Of a stretch of DNA of 64,000 bases, positions 59,804-64,000 are shown in pieces. A program made the position numbers and the translations under genes. The notes under the pieces are model-generated. The model saw only the letters and a program-made list of their open reading frames with translations. It was not told the origin of the DNA and did not search any database. The stretch is from Proteles cristata cristata. Lineage: Eukaryota > Chordata > Mammalia > Carnivora > Hyaenidae. The DNA is taken from NCBI GenBank assembly GCA_017311185.1, contig JAESUZ010002871.1:558001-622000 (forward strand). The letters are read 5' to 3'. Position 1 is the first letter of the stretch; the number at the start of each line of letters is the position of its first letter.

Positions 59804-61324
59804 CAAGATATTCCTTTTATTTTCTGTAGCCTGAGATTCATGAAGAGAATATAATTCAGGCATCTTGTATTAAGGACATAAACAGCAAAACTATCTGGAC
59901 CCATTACTGATGTTTGATTCCCTGAATATTCTTTGGGGGAAAATATAAAAACACATGTCACACAATTAACATTTCTAGCCACTTTTTTTAAAAATATGAA
60001 TTCACATTCTTCACCACTGACTTAAGCCATCCACATTCTCAGACAACTTACTGGATATAAATATGGACTAATGTAAACATACGCTTACATATTATATATT
60101 TAAATACTATTTCCAACAAGGTAAACAAGGCATTTAATGACTACAGGATCACCATGGCGACTCTTCTTGGCTTTTCTTTCTGTATCTAATTCCTTGTGGG
60201 TTCTGTTCACACAGATGCATGACAGGAATTTCCCTTTGCTTCTTATTGAATCAGCCCCATCACTAAGCTGATGCCATCTGGCATCCAGATATTACTGCTG
60301 CCTTTGGCCTGCCTGCTTTCCTTTTTCTTCTTCCTTTTTTTAAATGGCTCACACTAAGATTATTTATGGCAATACGTGTAAGACCCAACTATTGTGCTGA
60401 AGCACAAAAATGTTTTCTTAACCATGAACTAAAGCTGTTAACTGGAAATCTGATGAGATAACCCAAGAGTTCTTAAGGGCAAGCACGATTGGCCTCAGAG
60501 GACCACCCAACCCTACCTTTGAGAGGACTGCACCATTAGGGCTCTCTGCCTGGTATGTGCCAACGTTTGAAGGATGGATGGTTGGTTGAAAGGGGCTTGT
60601 TGGTCATTTAGGGTCCAAAGTAATCGCCTGTCTCCTGTTGCTTGCTCAGAGCCATCCAAGCAGAAATCCTGGCAACTGAAATAAATCTAAGAGGAAACTG
60701 GCCTCCCCAGGTACTCCGTCCTCCCTCCCTCTTTCTGGGATGATTTGATTCAGAGACCAGAAAGTCTAAAAAGAGAAAGGCAGAGAGCCTCTGGGACATC
60801 TAGGCCATTCCTTTACGCTTGCCTCCCTTAACAGATTCCACCTTCCAGGGCACTGAGTGGCCAGTTAGTGGCCTGAAGGAGTTAAGGAAATGAACAATTT
60901 CCTTCCTATTCCAAGTTACATCAGGCTTGTTAGGAAGGCCAGCTGATTAACTTCCTGTACAGCAACGGTAGGCATGCAGCCTTTACGCGTCCTACAGGAC
61001 ACCATAGTATCTTTTTTGTTCAAGAAATTAAGCTGTCAAAGTGGTCATTATGTACACTCGGCTTGAGGTGCTTGTCAGGTTTCTGCATATAACTCAACAA
61101 CGACTGAAAGTAAGTTAAATATAGGAGATGGGAAATCAGGTCAGTAATTTATTTAGCTTTGACCTGATTAACGAACACAATTAAACTACCATATTGTAGT
61201 TCTGATCCCTCACCAAATAAAAGTAAAATATTGCGGGCTTAAAAAATACCTAGAAAGCTATTCCCACATATTTGTCAGTGGAAGCAACCAGCTGGGCTCA
61301 ATCTGGCATTTAAATACTAGACAA

Positions 61325-61520
61325 ACCAAGAAACAGACTCTTAATTATAGAGAACAAATTGATGATTACCAGAGCGAAGGCCGGTAGGATGAGGAGCGAA
61401 ATAGGTGATGGGGATTGAGGAAGGCACTTGTGTGAGCATGAGGTGATGTGTGGAAGGGCTGAATCACTATATTATACACCTGAAACTAATATTACGCTGT
61501 AAAAATAAAATGATAAAAAA
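61325..61520 (+). mobile_element. LINE-1 3' end fragment
   Basis: Carnivore L1 3' signature: CAAATTGATGATTACCAGAG, GGCACTTGTGTGAGCATGAG, TATACACCTGAAACTAATAT, followed by TAAAAATAAAATGATAAAAA. Confidence 0.8.
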
Positions 61521-62642
61521 GGAAAATAATAACTTATGAAATCTAAAAAATGAAATAAACGATGTATCCTAAGTGAGAGTTTCATCAGCTGGAGGCAAAT
61601 TCAAAAAGACATACTTCAAATAACAGCAAGAGAATTCCCTCGGTCATTTTTCTAGCCCCTTTCTAGAAGTGCTAGAATGGTACTGCTCTTAGTCTTGAAA
61701 AAAATGCAACTCTACAGAATCTTATTATTTTCAGAAGTCTAACTATAATTCCTTCTGTGTTAATTGGGTGGCAGGGATTTCTATGGATTCCTTAGAGGGT
61801 GTCTTTGAAGGCAAGTTCACCTTATCATATTTATTTGTAAGACTGTCTGTGCTTAATCAGTTGTATGGCCTAAAAACCCACTTGTTTTAGTCTTGGTTAG
61901 GAACTGGATCTTGTCCACACTGTTTTTATGTTCGATAAGGAGAGATGAAAATACCTTGCTTGAAGATTGTTGTCAGAAAATTCTGGTAAAAATATGTGCC
62001 TGGATCAACATAAACCATGGCCACTAGTGAAAAATCAGTTTAGAGGCTATGACTCTCCCAACTGGGGTAGGAGGTATGTTTTCTATATCATGAAAATATA
62101 TTCATCACAATATTCCTATTTTTGTGCCATATGAATCAAAGACATCATAAATAAACCCGTTTGTTGCTAGAAAAAAAGGCAATTAATGTCTAAATGTATT
62201 TCTGAATAAACCTGCAGCTTTATACGATGAATTCAACATATTAAGGACATTACCATATTGTGACTTAATCTCGATGCTTAGTCAGGAATCCCATGTGATT
62301 GATCTCTGTATCTGTATCTCCTGCATGGCATTTAGTTTAGGGGAACAATAATACCAGTACACATGTCTGTTCTATCAAGTTGTGGTTATTTCTTGGAAGT
62401 TCAGTGTTTACTTTTTAACCTTAGCTTTTTCTAAACATACCTTAGAGCTTTCCAACATATCCTTGGCCAGAGTGCTAACCAATTATTGTTTTTCATGTTG
62501 GGATTGCCACAGGCAGCTAATATTCAGTAATGGCATTTTCATATGCTAAGGACTTGAAGGTACTGGTTTTTCTATATTGTTTAATGAGACAGGCTGGTGA
62601 TAATGTTTTTATTTTACATAAAGGGAAATAAATGATATTTAT

Positions 62643-62664
62643 TGTTTTGTTTGTTTGTTTGTTT
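62643..62664. repeat. (TTTG)n microsatellite
   Basis: TGTTTTGTTTGTTTGTTTGT, a short tetranucleotide repeat. Confidence 0.9.
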
Positions 62665-64000
62665 CACTACAGAACTCTCTATTAGGTGGAGCCAAAGTGA
62701 GAGATAATAGTTCTGGACTATTATTCTTGTTTCTCTGTAGCAGTTCAGAAGTGACAGCCACCTAGCTTCCAAACATTACCACTTAATTTAAGCAATGTGA
62801 GACTCTTTGGTGGGGGGAAGGAAAGACTCGCTGACAGTATATCATTTTTTCATTATGCTATGGAGAGTAATTATAGGTTGCTATATACATTTAGAAACTA
62901 GTCTATGTGGTTTAAAAGAGAAAGAATTAAGACCATGCAAAATTATGCTTTTTAAATTCAAAATCAATGAAAAAATAATGTGACACGTAAGACCTTTCCT
63001 AGGGTTCAGCTCACTAAACATATAAAGCGTATTAAGATGTGGAAACCGTAGACCTTTCGTTACATTATTCTATGGCTATCATTTATTTCATTTTGGTATA
63101 AAAGTAATTATTGTTCTGAGCATAATAGTATACATTTCCTTTCCCCAGCACTAGCGCTCCAACTACAATCGACTTCAATTCAGATTAATCATGCCAAGAT
63201 GGCAATTCCATTACACCAAGGGTAAAATTTAATAATCTAATATATGGCTATAGTTTCAACGGTGAAAACTCTGTGGTTAACTACTTTGGGGATTTTATTA
63301 AGATTAAAGTTCAACATAATGCATCTTAATCAGACGTTCACTGGAAAACACTCATTGCAAAACATGGTTGACTACAGTCTAAGTAATCCTTCTGCAGAGG
63401 CATTAAATTCCACTTATTACTTTCATTTGAGGAGTATCTAATAATGGGAAAGATGTTATATTATTGATGTAAGATGTTTTGATTTAATTTCAACTTTATT
63501 ATATTACTTAACTTTGGTTATAATGCAATACTGTATATAGGATTATGCTTTAGACCAAATGACAAAATATTGTGTACAAGAGAGTAGTTTATTTAAGTAG
63601 AATAAGACATGTCTGGTTGTAAATGTATCTCACCTAAGAATGCGTATAAGGAGCAACTAGTTCCAATTACATGGCACCTTTCTGTGTCTTAAATAGGACC
63701 TTAGTGGATAAAGAGTTAATCCCCCTCTAAAATAAACTGCTTACTTCCTCTCCAGCAGCAAGTAGGCCGGTCCAGCCAGATACTGGCAGGAGAGAAAGAA
63801 AAGTTTTAAGCCTTCATATATCCAAGTAAAGGTTGCACTGTGATCTTTAAACACTGCCTTTTCTCCAAAGTTCTGTAATGGCTTAAAAAAGTCATTTCTC
63901 AAGGAAGTGGAAGAATGTGCTGTAGTAACTTTATAGTACAGGACTAATTTATATTTTGCTTATTATCCTTTTAACTATGAAAGGTACTGCCTCATGTGAA

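Larger units (their letters stand above)
48024..64000 (-). other. ADAMTSL1: ADAMTSL1 intron upstream of the 302-bp exon (partial)
   Basis: Intronic sequence of at least 15,977 bp, open at the window end. The preceding coding exon, which should end in a codon phase leaving two bases of a Ser codon, was looked for by eye and not found, so it probably lies beyond 64000. Contents seen: T-run and (TC)n at 48.2-48.4 kb, a DNA-transposon-like fragment at 49.9 kb, (GT)n at 50.5 kb, one SINE at 51.3 kb and a fragment at 51.9 kb, MIR/L2 pieces between 54.9 and 59.4 kb, (CT)n at 59.8 kb and a LINE-1 3' end at 61.3 kb. The rest, especially 48.4-49.9, 52.1-54.8, 56.95-58.4 and 61.6-64 kb, looks single copy with no supported gene. 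Confidence 0.85.

Noticed and set aside
48024..64000. Search for the preceding ADAMTSL1 exon (ending with two bases of a Ser codon)
   Set aside because: No minus-strand segment with the expected TSR cysteine pattern or linker and a suitable donor was found by eye, so it is taken to lie outside the window.

Overview
The window is vertebrate nuclear DNA from a cat-like carnivore (felid or other feliform). About twenty copies of the carnivore tRNA-Lys-derived SINE are present, and their body has the feline form (head 'GGGGCGCCTGGGTGGCTCAG', then 'CTGACAGCTCAGAGCCTGGA'). Carnivore-type LINE-1 3' ends, old MIR/L2 fragments, long dinucleotide repeats and GT-AG introns fit this. Nothing is prokaryotic, viral or operon-like.

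The only gene I can support is ADAMTSL1 (ADAMTS-like 1, punctin-1) on the minus strand, and the whole window lies inside it. Three internal coding exons are visible, in transcript order 48023-47722 (302 bp), 40172-40043 (130 bp) and 6279-6069 (211 bp). All have consensus splice sites and their codon phases join perfectly. They encode 214 consecutive residues: one complete thrombospondin type 1 repeat (TSR), an acidic linker, two more complete TSRs, and the first residues of a fourth. From memory of the human protein this is about residues 526-739. The exon before 48023 and the exon after 6069 are outside the window.

Layout: 1-6068 intron (with old repeats and two SINEs); 6069-6279 exon; 6280-40042 a 33.8 kb intron with most of the LINE-1, L2, MIR and SINE copies; 40043-40172 exon; 40173-47721 a 7.5 kb intron with a dense SINE cluster at 42-43.7 kb; 47722-48023 exon; 48024-64000 part of a long intron, repeat-poor from about 56.6 kb to the end and so the best place to look for conserved regulatory DNA.

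I did not find a new genetic system. Points of interest are the repeat architecture (SINEs sharing one target site, a SINE pair inside one target duplication, nested LINE-1 insertions, internal tandem duplications), young-looking SINEs with perfect target duplications, Z-DNA-prone repeats, a candidate cryptic 38-bp exon, and repeat-free intronic blocks. Repeat family names are by eye, and boundaries of old elements are approximate.
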